From: Bog-950 sp044228435
GTDB taxonomy: Bacteria; Bacteroidota; Bacteroidia; Chitinophagales; LD1
Length of the DNA stretch: 64,000 nucleotides
NCBI GenBank assembly: GCA_044228435.1
Contig: JBGAUW010000025.1
Location: 4,312-68,311 of the forward strand
Direction: 5' to 3'
Shown here: positions 42,466 through 50,805 of the stretch, piece by piece
Numbering within the stretch: position 1 is the first letter of the stretch
Layout: the number at the start of each line of letters is the position of its first letter
Made by a program: the position numbers and the translations under genes
Notes under the pieces: model-generated
Databases searched by the model: none
What the model was told of the DNA's origin: nothing
Seen by the model: the letters and a program-made list of their open reading frames with translations, nothing else

Positions 42466-43389
42466 TTAACTATTGGCAGCATTTTTAGCGCGCGCCAGGT
42501 CATCTATTTCTTCATTTACCTGGGCTAAAAAAGGGCGGTTGCCAAGTTCATCAACTATAGTTTGGGCTTTAAACAGGTAATCCTCGGCCAACACAAACTG
42601 CTTACGTGCTTTAAAAAGTATAGCTAAGTTAAAATACGATATACTTAACTCATCCGGCGAGCCAAACTTAATCCGTAAATCGAGCGATTTTTGCAAATAT
42701 TTTTCAGCCTCATCAAAATCCTCCAGCTTAATATAGCAGCTGCCTATATTACTGTAAGCGCTTGCCATATTAAGCAGGGCATAGCGCCGTTCAAATGTAT
42801 CGGCTGCCAGGCGATAATTTTTTAACGCCTCATCCATGCTATCAATATTGTTGTAAATGTTTCCCAGCCCCATCAGGCAGTTTGCCTTGGTAATTGCATA
42901 TTTTTCATCGTTAAGCAATTCTATAGCCTGGTTAAGGTATTCGATGGGCTTAGTGCTTTTATCGTCTTTAAACTCGTGCGACATGGCCAGCGTATGCAAA
43001 ATCCCGGTCTTGTCATCTATGTAGTCTTCATCGGTTTCCGCTACATTATCAAGGGCATCTAACAAATACATTTCAGCCAAATCAAAATCGCCCAGGTGGG
43101 CATAGCAGTGCCCTATAATTTTAAAATGACGCGCAATGGCATGGCGGCATTTAGTATCCTTATATTTATCTACCGCCGCCACCGAGTTATCTATTGCCGA
43201 TATATAATTCGAATTAAAGTATAACTCAATAAGCGAATTACTCAACTCTATACCCAGGCTGGTTTCATCATTCAATACAGGTGCATAGTCCTTTTTAAGC
43301 ATTTGCAAATGCTCTTGCGCTTGCTCGTTGCGCTGCACTATCAACTGGCGGTTTATACGTAATAGATCAAGCAGTTGTCGCGCGTTCAT
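42466..43389 (-). CDS. TPR-repeat protein, paralogue B
   Basis: 307 residues, collinear with the protein at 41399-42328 along its whole length: the same start (MNARQLLDLLRINRQLI), HLQMLKKDY near residue 28, GNIYNNIDSMDEALKNYRLA near 180, YSNIGSCYIKLEDFDEAEKY near 210. It has about six TPR units and no export signal. The two genes are a tandem duplication, 137 bp apart and in the same direction. Binding partners are unknown; nothing nearby points to one. Confidence 0.85.
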   Translation of the reverse strand: MNARQLLDLLRINRQLIVQRNEQAQEHLQMLKKDYAPVLNDETSLGIELSNSLIELYFNSNYISAIDNSVAAVDKYKDTKCRHAIARHFKIIGHCYAHLGDFDLAEMYLLDALDNVAETDEDYIDDKTGILHTLAMSHEFKDDKSTKPIEYLNQAIELLNDEKYAITKANCLMGLGNIYNNIDSMDEALKNYRLAADTFERRYALLNMASAYSNIGSCYIKLEDFDEAEKYLQKSLDLRIKFGSPDELSISYFNLAILFKARKQFVLAEDYLFKAQTIVDELGNRPFLAQVNEEIDDLARAKNAANS

Positions 43390-43515
43390 TTTTAAATTAT
43401 TTCGGGTTACTACTAAAATAATAAAGGCTTTTTAATACCTCCCTTTTTAACGGGTTAGTCTGTGTTTTGTTTTCAAAACATGCCAGGTATTGTAATCATT
43501 AATACGCTTAAACTA

Positions 43516-44940
43516 TCACTTCTCAACCAAACTATCCTCAAAACATTCCCGGCACCTTGTTCTCAAAACCAATTGGTTAGTTATTTCGGTTAAATAATCA
43601 CCGTTATTATCTCCAAACCAGCCCATTGTACGGGTTTCGTAAGTATTAAGCTTATACCTGCGGCAATCTGTAACATAACCCATATAGCCACCATTAAAAC
43701 TGGTAACAATCAATTTTAGTTTTTTTGCGGCAGCAACCGAATCCATTTCATTTACAAGTTCGCCGCTATAATCGCAGGGCATACCGCCAAAAAACAAATT
43801 GCCAATCTGCAAGGTATTAATATATACAGCCTCATCGCCAAACAATTTCTTAAAAAGCCATGGCCGCAGCACCACATTTTGGGCTATACGCAAATTAGGC
43901 GCTCGCAGATAAAGAGGTACATGCATCATATTCAATCCAAACGCGTAAGCTGTGGGTATGCTATCAAAGTTATCTTCTACAATTTTAGCGATGCTATTAG
44001 CCATGTAGGCAGCTTCTGTTTCCTGGTCATTAGAAAACTCATATGGGCCATGGCTACCTACCGCACCGGCGCTAAAGCTGGCGAAATCAATTTTGCCCGA
44101 TTTGTTTAACCTGCCCATTAATAAACCGCACCAATCAGCCGATAGCTTCATCAGACTTTCGTGGAACACCGTGTTGTGCGCTGCAAATGTGATTATCGCC
44201 GCTTTTTCACCATTGGCCTTTTCAATTTTTACCACACGCAGTATAGAATCTACTTCGCCCAGCGAATCAGGTAGGTGGGCCATTTGCGTTATCAAACGGT
44301 TAAACACCAGTTTTTGTGTAGGATAGCTTGCATAACCAATTTTTGCCGGCGCACATTGCTTCTCTGCTTCAGTTACTGCTGCGGCAATTGTTTGGGCAAT
44401 AAACACAGGCACCCGCTCATCATACTTGCCGGCAAAAATTTCACCCACCACACTATTATACCAGGCACCTATGCTGGTATGCGTATGGGTGGCAGTGTAG
44501 TAAATGTTCTCATTACTAAAACCTTGTTGGGCTAAAAGAGTATCTAAAATACGGGTTATGGTAGGCGGAATAATAAGCAGGTCGGCAGATATATAGGCAA
44601 CCTTATACATGCCCTGTTTAAAAACAAAAGCCCGCAAGTAGATAGAATCGTGCACACCTTCAAAATGATTACCGCCCCTGTGCGCATCAATGGCAATGGG
44701 CGTAGTAAAAGGTGGCTGCAAATTAACACAGCTCCAGCCCACTTGCATTGTATCAGCCCTGCTGTCAAAACTTTTTAAATGTTTATCGTTCGGCGCAACC
44801 AACGAATCGATAACAGCCATTTGGTTTTTGTAAAAGGCGGTGGATTTGTAGGGTGTTGTATCTAAGGGTTTAAAACAAACTGCAGCAAGCACCAGCACCA
44901 CAAAGAGCAAAGCAATCGAAACATACAATAACTTTTTCAT
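43516..44940 (-). CDS. Neutral/alkaline ceramidase-like hydrolase, membrane-anchored
   Basis: 474 residues. An N-terminal helix (about 5-23) exports or anchors it. The domain matches neutral/alkaline non-lysosomal ceramidase: the zinc region in YYTATHTHTSIGAWYNS near 147, ITFAAHNTVFHE near 248 and SFSAGAVGSHGPYEF near 285, with the final FNGGYMGYVTD near 420. Neutral ceramidases cleave the amide of ceramide. Bacteroidota make sphingolipids, so self or host ceramides are possible substrates. It is about 474 residues against 650+ for classical members, which have an extra C-terminal domain. Confidence 0.78.
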   Translation of the reverse strand: MKKLLYVSIALLFVVLVLAAVCFKPLDTTPYKSTAFYKNQMAVIDSLVAPNDKHLKSFDSRADTMQVGWSCVNLQPPFTTPIAIDAHRGGNHFEGVHDSIYLRAFVFKQGMYKVAYISADLLIIPPTITRILDTLLAQQGFSNENIYYTATHTHTSIGAWYNSVVGEIFAGKYDERVPVFIAQTIAAAVTEAEKQCAPAKIGYASYPTQKLVFNRLITQMAHLPDSLGEVDSILRVVKIEKANGEKAAIITFAAHNTVFHESLMKLSADWCGLLMGRLNKSGKIDFASFSAGAVGSHGPYEFSNDQETEAAYMANSIAKIVEDNFDSIPTAYAFGLNMMHVPLYLRAPNLRIAQNVVLRPWLFKKLFGDEAVYINTLQIGNLFFGGMPCDYSGELVNEMDSVAAAKKLKLIVTSFNGGYMGYVTDCRRYKLNTYETRTMGWFGDNNGDYLTEITNQLVLRTRCRECFEDSLVEK

Positions 44941-45012
44941 ACAAAGGGTGCGGGTTTTAAAAGCGAAATTTAAATAAGTTTACGCGGCATATAACTAAAC
45001 ACTTGTCACCCA

Positions 45013-45594
45013 ATGAATAAAACCCGGTTAGAAGCTTTTAGCGATGGCGTAATTGCCATTATAATAACCATAATGGTGCTCGAACTAAAGGTGCCCCGCG
45101 ATACCAGCCTAAACGCTATTGCGGCGTTGTGGCCCACATTTTTCAGCTATGCGCTAAGCTTTATTTTTATTGGTATTTATTGGGGCAACCATCACCATTT
45201 ATTGCATGTGGTAAAAAAGGTAAGCTTGGGTATTATATGGGCTAATCTTAATCTGTTGTTTTGGTTATCGCTTATTCCTTTTGCTACCGGTTGGATGGGC
45301 CAAAACCACTTTGCTAAATATACCGTAGTAGCTTATGCCGTGCTGCTTAATATTTGCGGCATTGCCTATACCATTTTGCAACGTTTAATTGCCAGCTGCC
45401 ACCACTACACTCCGGCCATGCAGGCTGCTATGGATAAACAAACCCAAAAAGGAGTTATCTCTATGGTGGGCTACTCTGCAGCATTAGGGCTGGCCTTTGT
45501 ACATCCGCTTATATCCGAAATTTTATTTGTATCGATAGCTATCCTTTGGCTGGTGCCCGATAAAAATATTGAACGGGCTTATGGCGGTGAGTAG
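45013..45594 (+). CDS. TMEM175-family membrane protein (K+ channel-like)
   Basis: 193 residues with about six membrane helices. The N-terminal RLEAFSDGVIAIIITIMVLE has the FSDG signature of the TMEM175/DUF1211 family, whose characterised members are potassium-selective channels; the second signature, IYWGNHHHLLHVVKKV near residue 56, also fits. The bacterial forms are tetramers of a single six-helix unit. It is divergent from the ceramidase and lies 46 bp before a POT transporter, possibly in one transcript. Confidence 0.87.
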   Translation: MNKTRLEAFSDGVIAIIITIMVLELKVPRDTSLNAIAALWPTFFSYALSFIFIGIYWGNHHHLLHVVKKVSLGIIWANLNLLFWLSLIPFATGWMGQNHFAKYTVVAYAVLLNICGIAYTILQRLIASCHHYTPAMQAAMDKQTQKGVISMVGYSAALGLAFVHPLISEILFVSIAILWLVPDKNIERAYGGE

Positions 45595-45640
45595 CATTCG
45601 TTTTTAGAATTTAAAAATTAGAGTAGGTTTAATAAAAATA

Positions 45641-47005
45641 ATGGGCATGTCGATACTAGAACGTTTTAAGCAATTTCCGAAGGCAGCGCCTTATATAGTA
45701 GTTACCGAATCGGCCGAGCGTTTTAGTTTTTATGGCATGAAGGCCATTTTATCCACCTTTCTTATATCGCAATTTTTTAACCCAACAAATAACCCTGCGC
45801 TAGCAGCTACCGCCGAGGCGCATTCAAATGAAGTAACCCATTTATTTGTAGCCTTGGTTTACCTTCTATCCATTGTTGGCGGCATACTGGCCGATTATGT
45901 TTTAGGCCGATACCGAACTATTCTATACCTCTCTATCATTTATTGTATCGGTCACGCGTTTTTGGCCATGTTCGACACCAACTACCAGCTTTTTTATGCA
46001 GGACTTTTGCTTATTGCGGTAGGCGCGGGCGGGGTTAAGCCCAATGTATCGGTAATGGTTGGCGACCAGTTTGAAAACGAAAGCGATGCCAACATTGCCC
46101 GTCTATACGATATTTTTTATTTCGGTATTAATGTAGGGGCGTTCTTCTCCATGTTAATTACACCGGTGCTTAAAAACAGCCGGTATGGCGCACCGCTGGC
46201 TTTTGGCGTACCGGGCATTTTAATGTTTGTGGCCCTGGTTATTTTTTACCTGGGTAAAAGCAAATACAAAATTAAGCTGCCTAAAGATACCCGTAATGAA
46301 GATAAGGTGCCTTTTAAAGAACAGCTTATATCAGTTTGGAAAGTGCTGGTAGTTTTCTCTTTCATTCCCATTTTTTGGGCCTTGTACGACCAAAACGGAA
46401 GTGAGTGGGTAATACAAGCCGGCAAAATGGATTTGCACTTTATGGGTATTACCTGGCTGCAGGAGCAAATACAGGTGGTTAACGCCCTGCTTATTTTAAT
46501 ACTGATACCGGTGTTTAGTTTTGGCGTTTACCCTCTACTCGAAAAAATGGGCATCCGGGTAACGGCCCTGCGCAAATTTGGCTGGGGCTTAATAATAACC
46601 GCACTAACATTTGCATTAACTGCCTGGATACAAATGCAGATTGACAAAGGAATAAGGCTTAACATAGGCTGGCAATTACTGGCTTATGTGCTAATTACAA
46701 TTGGTGAAATTTTTGTGTCTATTACCGGGCTGGAATATGCTTTTTCACAAGCACCAAAAAATATGAAAAGCACCATTATGGCTATTTTCTTCTTCACTGT
46801 GTTTTTGGGCAATATACTGGTTACGTATATCAATAATAATATTCAGGCGGGTGGGTTCTTTAGCAACTACAAAGGGGCTAGTTACTTCTGGTTGTTTACC
46901 GGTATTATGGCTATTAATGCGCTGCTTTATTACTTCGCTGTTTACATCTTCAAAATCAGAGATACAACTACAGTTGAGCTTATGAAGGATGAGTTGCACC
47001 AATAA
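45641..47005 (+). CDS. POT-family proton-coupled oligopeptide transporter
   Basis: 454 residues with 12 or more membrane helices. The POT signature is VTESAERFSFYGMKAIL near residue 21, including the E-x-x-E-R-F-x-Y motif that couples proton and peptide. GGILADYVLGRYRTI near 80 and YDIFYFGINVGAFFS near 149 are family motifs. It imports di- and tripeptides with protons. The start could be ATG 45641 or the Met two codons later. The last 96 bp of the homologous region are repeated downstream at 47617-47712, with a toxin-antitoxin module between. Confidence 0.93.
   Translation: MGMSILERFKQFPKAAPYIVVTESAERFSFYGMKAILSTFLISQFFNPTNNPALAATAEAHSNEVTHLFVALVYLLSIVGGILADYVLGRYRTILYLSIIYCIGHAFLAMFDTNYQLFYAGLLLIAVGAGGVKPNVSVMVGDQFENESDANIARLYDIFYFGINVGAFFSMLITPVLKNSRYGAPLAFGVPGILMFVALVIFYLGKSKYKIKLPKDTRNEDKVPFKEQLISVWKVLVVFSFIPIFWALYDQNGSEWVIQAGKMDLHFMGITWLQEQIQVVNALLILILIPVFSFGVYPLLEKMGIRVTALRKFGWGLIITALTFALTAWIQMQIDKGIRLNIGWQLLAYVLITIGEIFVSITGLEYAFSQAPKNMKSTIMAIFFFTVFLGNILVTYINNNIQAGGFFSNYKGASYFWLFTGIMAINALLYYFAVYIFKIRDTTTVELMKDELHQ
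46903..46998 (+). repeat. Direct repeat copy 1 (3' end of the POT gene)
   Basis: This 96-bp stretch, coding IMAINALLYYFAVYIF onward, recurs at 47617-47712 with three differences by eye, all A here and G there. The two copies flank toxin-antitoxin module 2. Confidence 0.85.
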
Positions 47006-47022
47006 AGGCAGAATACCAGCAC

Positions 47023-47307
47023 TTACGTTAGCAAAGAACCATGAATTATCTGGTAAACCGTAAGAGTGTCCTCATTAATTTTAAAAGCAATTACCCAGTT
47101 GTTGAACACAATACATGATAATAATTTTTGAGCGAGACCTGCGTTATGGCACATAGTGTATTTAACGCCCGGTTTTGCATACTCAATAATAAAATCAAGT
47201 ATTCTATCAGTCCACCTTTCTCCGGCACCCGGAGTATTGATGCCGTCTACAAACTCCGCAATTTCATCGATAGTATCCTGAGCGAGAGGAAGAATAACAA
47301 CTTTCAC
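47023..47307 (-). CDS. ParE/RelE-superfamily toxin, module 2
   Basis: 94 residues, paralogous to the toxin at 6238-6525: AEFVDGINTPGAGERW near residue 17, WVIAFKINEDTLTVY near 72 and the terminal IHGSLLT. It starts at GTG (47307-47305), overlapping the antitoxin stop as GTGA exactly as in module 1. The predicted fold is the two-helix plus beta-sheet ParE/RelE fold. The coding strand is opposite to the transporter in front of it, and the module lies inside a duplicated segment, a sign of insertion. Confidence 0.8.
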   Translation of the reverse strand: MKVVILPLAQDTIDEIAEFVDGINTPGAGERWTDRILDFIIEYAKPGVKYTMCHNAGLAQKLLSCIVFNNWVIAFKINEDTLTVYQIIHGSLLT

Positions 47308-47486
47308 GAGGCTTTTCTTTTATCCCGTTTTTGTTTCAGATTTTCTTTTATCTCTTTCCTAACCTGTTCCACATCTTTTCCTTCGCCGGTAGGTCTGCTA
47401 AGAAGTTCATCCAATTCTTCCGAGGTAGCTTTTCGCCCCAGGCCAAAAGCAAGATCATGTGCGGTTAATTTTTTTAGCGATTTCAT
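47304..47486 (-). CDS. Antitoxin of module 2 (same small family as module 1)
   Basis: 60 residues. LKKLTAHDLAFGLGRKATSE near the N-terminus, SRPTG in the middle and the terminal RDKRKAS match the protein at 6522-6713, with about 60% identity by eye. It precedes the toxin with a GTGA overlap. No known DNA-binding motif is visible, so whether it represses its own operon is unclear. A TACTTTTG box lies 4 bp before its ATG. Confidence 0.75.
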   Translation of the reverse strand: MKSLKKLTAHDLAFGLGRKATSEELDELLSRPTGEGKDVEQVRKEIKENLKQKRDKRKAS

Positions 47487-47490
47487 TTCC

Positions 47491-47498
47491 CAAAAGTA
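47491..47498 (-). promoter_or_regulatory. Candidate -7 box for toxin-antitoxin module 2
   Basis: TACTTTTG on the minus strand is a full match to TAnnTTTG and ends 4 bp before the antitoxin ATG, which would give a leaderless transcript. Confidence 0.35.
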
Positions 47499-47616
47499 AG
47501 TAAACTTTCGCTGTTTATCTTTACGTTTTTAAGCATAAGCATAATGCTGGGTTGCGATTGCAAACTTGAAATATTCGGGCCAAAATAGGGCGTTTCAATA
47601 TCCGGTTGCTTTGCCC

Positions 47617-47719
47617 TATTATGGCTGTTAATGCGCTGCTTTATTACTTCGCTGTTTACATCTTCAAAATCAGAGATACAGCTACAGTTGAGCTTGTGAA
47701 GGATGAGTTGCATGGTTAG
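47617..47719 (+). pseudogene. Remnant of a POT transporter 3' end (direct repeat copy 2)
   Basis: Nearly identical to 46903-46998 and in the same orientation, it reads in frame IMAVNALLYYFAVYIF... to KDELHG and a TAG stop at 47717-47719. Weaker likeness (about 12 of 19 bases by eye) continues about 20 bp upstream, then stops. No start or body of the gene is present, so this is a gene fragment. It arose either by duplication around the toxin-antitoxin insertion or from a lost paralogue. Confidence 0.8.
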
Positions 47720-47726
47720 TAGCTTT

Positions 47727-48401
47727 TTAGTTTTGCGAAACGGTTGAAGCTACGTAGTTGCCAAACTGGGCTACCAATTGGTTTGTCTCCTTATTCAAAA
47801 AAGAGTAGAACTTATTAAACTCTTCGTGGCTCTGCTCATTAGCAACCAGGTAATCGAAGGTATTTACCGGGTCCAGCGAAGTAGAGTTGCCCCAGTTTTG
47901 TATTCGTTTAAACTGGTAGTTATGCTCGTTAAAGTGGTTATAGCGAATGTCTTTTATTTCGCAAACAATCTGGTGTTCTACCACACTTACAATTAAGTAA
48001 TACTGAACATACATGGCGCGGATGGTGCTGCTACCCGAACCAAAGTACTTGGTTACCACCCTTGCTGCAATGCGGTTCGATTCAGGGTCTAACGATTGCA
48101 CCGGGCTGCTGTTTGCAAACTCGTGGTTTACTTCTGCCAGGTTAGCAGCATTTGTGCATTGTGCACACTGGGCGGCTTCGCTAAGGTTAGAGCGGGTTAA
48201 CTGACTGCCATTTTTTGCAAACCATTCGGCGGCTAATTCGTAAGCCTGTTGGTTGGTAACATTGGCGGCTACCGGTATGGTAAAGGTGCATTTTAACTTT
48301 CCGGCAGATGGGTCCTGCGCTAAGGCTTTAGCGGCAGATGCTATTAAAAAAAAGAAGATAGAGTAAAAGGCGATAACTTTTGGTGTGGTCAGAGTTTTCA
48401 T
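47727..48401 (-). CDS. Exported DUF4468-like protein
   Basis: 224 residues from ATG 48401 (MKTLTTPKVIAFYS..., signal peptide ending in AKALAQ); an upstream start at 48572 would add 57 residues unlike any signal. The mature N-terminal part (KCTFTIPVAANVTNQQAYEL, then NRIAARVVTKYFG, IVCEIKDIRYNHFNEHNY) follows the DUF4468 plan of a TBP-like fold common in Bacteroidota periplasmic proteins. A CAQC pair near residue 80 could form a disulphide. Function unknown. Confidence 0.72.
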   Translation of the reverse strand: MKTLTTPKVIAFYSIFFFLIASAAKALAQDPSAGKLKCTFTIPVAANVTNQQAYELAAEWFAKNGSQLTRSNLSEAAQCAQCTNAANLAEVNHEFANSSPVQSLDPESNRIAARVVTKYFGSGSSTIRAMYVQYYLIVSVVEHQIVCEIKDIRYNHFNEHNYQFKRIQNWGNSTSLDPVNTFDYLVANEQSHEEFNKFYSFLNKETNQLVAQFGNYVASTVSQN

Positions 48402-48625
48402 TTGCTTTTCGTTTTCTTTCTTATACAGCAAATATGGCGGGGTGGTTCCTTTTTTGCTATCCCCCGATGGGGTGAAACGTTTGGATATATTTCCAACACC
48501 ACCTTTAGCAAAACATGGATACAAACCGGCCATAAACAGCCATAATTTAGCGGTATTAACTATTGTTGTCAAGTGTTACTATTAATTCTCTGCTCTTATT
48601 AATTCCCATATTGGCCGCCAGCTAT

Positions 48626-48633
48626 TATATTCG
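48626..48633 (+). promoter_or_regulatory. Candidate lysA -7 promoter box
   Basis: TATATTCG matches TAnnTTTG with one mismatch (C), the same variant as before rpoD, and lies 18 bp before the lysA ATG. The nearest TTG (48611-48613) is only 12 bp upstream. Confidence 0.35.
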
Positions 48634-48651
48634 CACACTCAAAAATTTAAA

Positions 48652-49914
48652 ATGTTACAACTGAACAACGGAGTTTATGAAATTGGCGGAGTGCCGGTTT
48701 CGCAACTATGCGAAAAATACGACTCGCCTCTTTATGTATATGATACAGCCATTATGGAGCGGCAATACCTGCAGCTAAAGAATGCCTTTGGCGGTGCTAA
48801 CACTAAGATAAAGTTTGCCTGCAAAGCGCTTAACAATATAAACGTTCTGAAGTTTTTCAAAAGCCTGGGCTCGGGCCTCGATACCGTTTCTATACAGGAA
48901 GTATGGACCGGTATACGTGCCGGCTTCGACCCTAAAAATATCATCTATACGCCCAACTGCGTTTCGATGGAAGAAATTGACCTGGCGGTGAAAGAAGGCG
49001 TTCAAATCAATATCGATAACATATCTATTTTAGAGCAGTTCGGCCATAAATGTGGCAGCAGCGTTCCGGTATGTGTGCGTATAAACCCACACGTAATGGC
49101 GGGCGGCAACATCAATATCTCTACCGGCCATATCGATTCTAAGTTTGGCATCTCCATTTACCAAATGCGCCACCTGGAGCGTGTAATTAAAGCCGAAAAA
49201 ATACGCGTTAATGGGTTGCACATGCACACTGGCAGCGATATTTTAGATGTGGATGTATTTTTACGCGCCGCCGATATTCTGTTCGAAGTAACCGAGCATT
49301 TCCCCGATTTGGAGTTTATCGATTTTGGCAGCGGCTTTAAAGTGCCTTACAAGCCAGATGACTACTATACCGATATTAACGAGGTAGGCACTAAACTAAC
49401 TGCCAAGTTCAACGATTTTTGCAAAAGCTATGGGCGCGACCTGGAACTTTATTTCGAGCCCGGCAAATTTTTAGTAAGCCAAAGCGGCACCTTTTTAGCC
49501 AAGGTGAATGTAATTAAGCAAACCACCGCCACTGTATTTGTGGGGGTAGATAGCGGTATGAACCACCTTATACGCCCTATGTTTTACAATAGCTACCACC
49601 ACATGATTAATACCAGCAACCCCGAGGGAACGCAGCGTATTTATACGGTGGTAGGCTACATTTGCGAAACCGATACCTTTGGTTGGGACCGCAAACTGGC
49701 CGAGGTGCGCGAAGGAGATGTTATTGCCTTCCAAAACGCCGGGGCCTATGGCTTTACTATGAGTTCTAACTACAACTCCCGTTTCCGTCCGGCAGAGGTG
49801 CTTATACATAAAGGAAAAGATTACCTGATACGCAAGCGCGAAACGCTGGACGATATTTTACGCAACCAGGTAGAATCCGATATTTTTGAGGCAGAGCCTG
49901 CAAATGCGCTATAA
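48652..49914 (+). CDS. lysA: Diaminopimelate decarboxylase
   Basis: 420 residues of the fold type III PLP decarboxylases. The PLP-lysine lies in IKFACKALNNINVLKFF near residue 52; GLHMHTGSDI near 188 and EFIDFGSGFKVPY near 225 bind the phosphate, and YFEPGKFLV near 267 and CETDTFGWD near 337 form the active site. It makes lysine from meso-diaminopimelate. Decarboxylases of other substrates share the fold, but the C-E-T/S-x-D site fits LysA. Monocistronic, followed by a long hairpin at 49960. Confidence 0.92.
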   Translation: MLQLNNGVYEIGGVPVSQLCEKYDSPLYVYDTAIMERQYLQLKNAFGGANTKIKFACKALNNINVLKFFKSLGSGLDTVSIQEVWTGIRAGFDPKNIIYTPNCVSMEEIDLAVKEGVQINIDNISILEQFGHKCGSSVPVCVRINPHVMAGGNINISTGHIDSKFGISIYQMRHLERVIKAEKIRVNGLHMHTGSDILDVDVFLRAADILFEVTEHFPDLEFIDFGSGFKVPYKPDDYYTDINEVGTKLTAKFNDFCKSYGRDLELYFEPGKFLVSQSGTFLAKVNVIKQTTATVFVGVDSGMNHLIRPMFYNSYHHMINTSNPEGTQRIYTVVGYICETDTFGWDRKLAEVREGDVIAFQNAGAYGFTMSSNYNSRFRPAEVLIHKGKDYLIRKRETLDDILRNQVESDIFEAEPANAL

Positions 49915-49959
49915 CTAAATTGGGCTTTAGGTTTAAACCAAAAACCGACTTTAAGCTTT

Positions 49960-50002
49960 AATGGGTCATAAATGGCTAAAAATAAGCCAATTATGACCCA
50001 TT
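49960..50002. promoter_or_regulatory. 43-nt hairpin between lysA and rpsF
   Basis: A 12-bp stem (AATGGGTCATAA/TTATGACCCATT), one A-A mismatch and a 5-bp inner stem (TGGCT/AGCCA) enclose a 7-nt loop. No T tract follows on either strand, so a classical terminator is uncertain. It lies 42 bp before the rpsF -33 element. Confidence 0.55.
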
Positions 50003-50043
50003 CTCTTTGTGACTCATGCTTTATCGCTTTGTTAAATATGCCC

Positions 50044-50073
50044 TTGGAATTACCCGTAACTTAATTATATTTG
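50044..50073 (+). promoter_or_regulatory. rpsF-rpsR-rplI promoter, Bacteroidota consensus
   Basis: TTG at 50044-50046, a 19-bp spacer and TATATTTG at 50066-50073 match the consensus TTG-N(17-23)-TAnnTTTG without mismatch. It leaves a leader of about 45-50 nt before the rpsF ATG. Confidence 0.75.
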
Positions 50074-50126
50074 CCGCCCGCTAAAAAACATGCGGATTAT
50101 TTTATAACCCAAAAAAGCAGAGAAAC

Positions 50127-50501
50127 ATGCTGACACAGTACGAAACAGTATTTATTCTCACTCCTGTGTTGTCGGAAGACGACGCCAAGAAAAGCATCAG
50201 CAATTATGTTGAGCTTCTCAAGTCCCAGGGAGCTGAGATCGTTCACGAAGAACACTGGGGCCTTAAGAATTTACGTTACCAAATTGGTAAAAAAACAACC
50301 GGTATCTACCACCTGGTAGAATATCGTGGAACGGGAAAAGCCGTTAACACTTTAGAAGTGGCCTTCCGCCGCGACGAGAGCGTTCTTCGCTTTTTAACCG
50401 TTAAGCTTGATAAATACGCCATCAAATACAATGATGATAAGCGTGCAGGCATTGTAGGAAGAAACAAAAAAGTTAACCCTGTAAAAGAGGAGGCTGCATA
50501 A
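50127..50501 (+). CDS. rpsF: 30S ribosomal protein S6
   Basis: 124 residues with the S6 fold and motifs: YETVFILTPVLSEDDAKKSI near the start, HEEHWGLKNLRYQIGKKTTG near 38-57 and FRRDESVLRFLTVKLD near 78. It pairs with S18 in the small-subunit platform. The gene follows a consensus promoter and overlaps rpsR by one base. Confidence 0.96.
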   Translation: MLTQYETVFILTPVLSEDDAKKSISNYVELLKSQGAEIVHEEHWGLKNLRYQIGKKTTGIYHLVEYRGTGKAVNTLEVAFRRDESVLRFLTVKLDKYAIKYNDDKRAGIVGRNKKVNPVKEEAA

Positions 50502-50776
50502 TGAAACCACAAAAATCGAACGATAGCATCAAATATCTAACCGCTACCAAAATTGGTTTGGTTAAGAAGAAGTACTGCCGCTTTAAAAAGAACGGTATTA
50601 AATATATCGACTACAAAGATCCTGAGTATTTGCTTAAGTTTATAAACGAGCAGGGTAAAATCCTTCCACGCCGTTTATCGGGTAACTCGCTTAAGTATCA
50701 GCGTAAAATTGCACAGGCTATCAAGCGTGCACGTCATATTGCCATTCTGCCTTACGTAGCAGACCTTTTGAAATAG
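50501..50776 (+). CDS. rpsR: 30S ribosomal protein S18
   Basis: 91 residues ending in a basic helix. YCRFKKNGIKYIDYKDPEYL near residue 26 and GKILPRRLSGNSLKYQRKIA near 50 are the S18 signature; the ARHIAILPYV end is conserved. It starts on the last base of the rpsF stop codon, so the S6 and S18 partners are made together. Confidence 0.97.
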   Translation: MKPQKSNDSIKYLTATKIGLVKKKYCRFKKNGIKYIDYKDPEYLLKFINEQGKILPRRLSGNSLKYQRKIAQAIKRARHIAILPYVADLLK

Positions 50777-50805
50777 ATGATTGAACCTTATAAAGATTAA
50801 AACAA

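Noticed and set aside
46903..47712. All three differences between the 96-bp direct repeats are A-to-G, recalling diversity-generating retroelement template/variable repeats
   Set aside because: Only three differences, all transitions, no reverse transcriptase or accessory gene nearby, and the sites are scattered in a transporter tail; chance and drift explain it.
47483..47713. 76-codon leftward ORF overlapping the transporter remnant
   Set aside because: It is the antisense of the duplicated transporter end; the same shadow exists at 46745-47002 over the intact gene.
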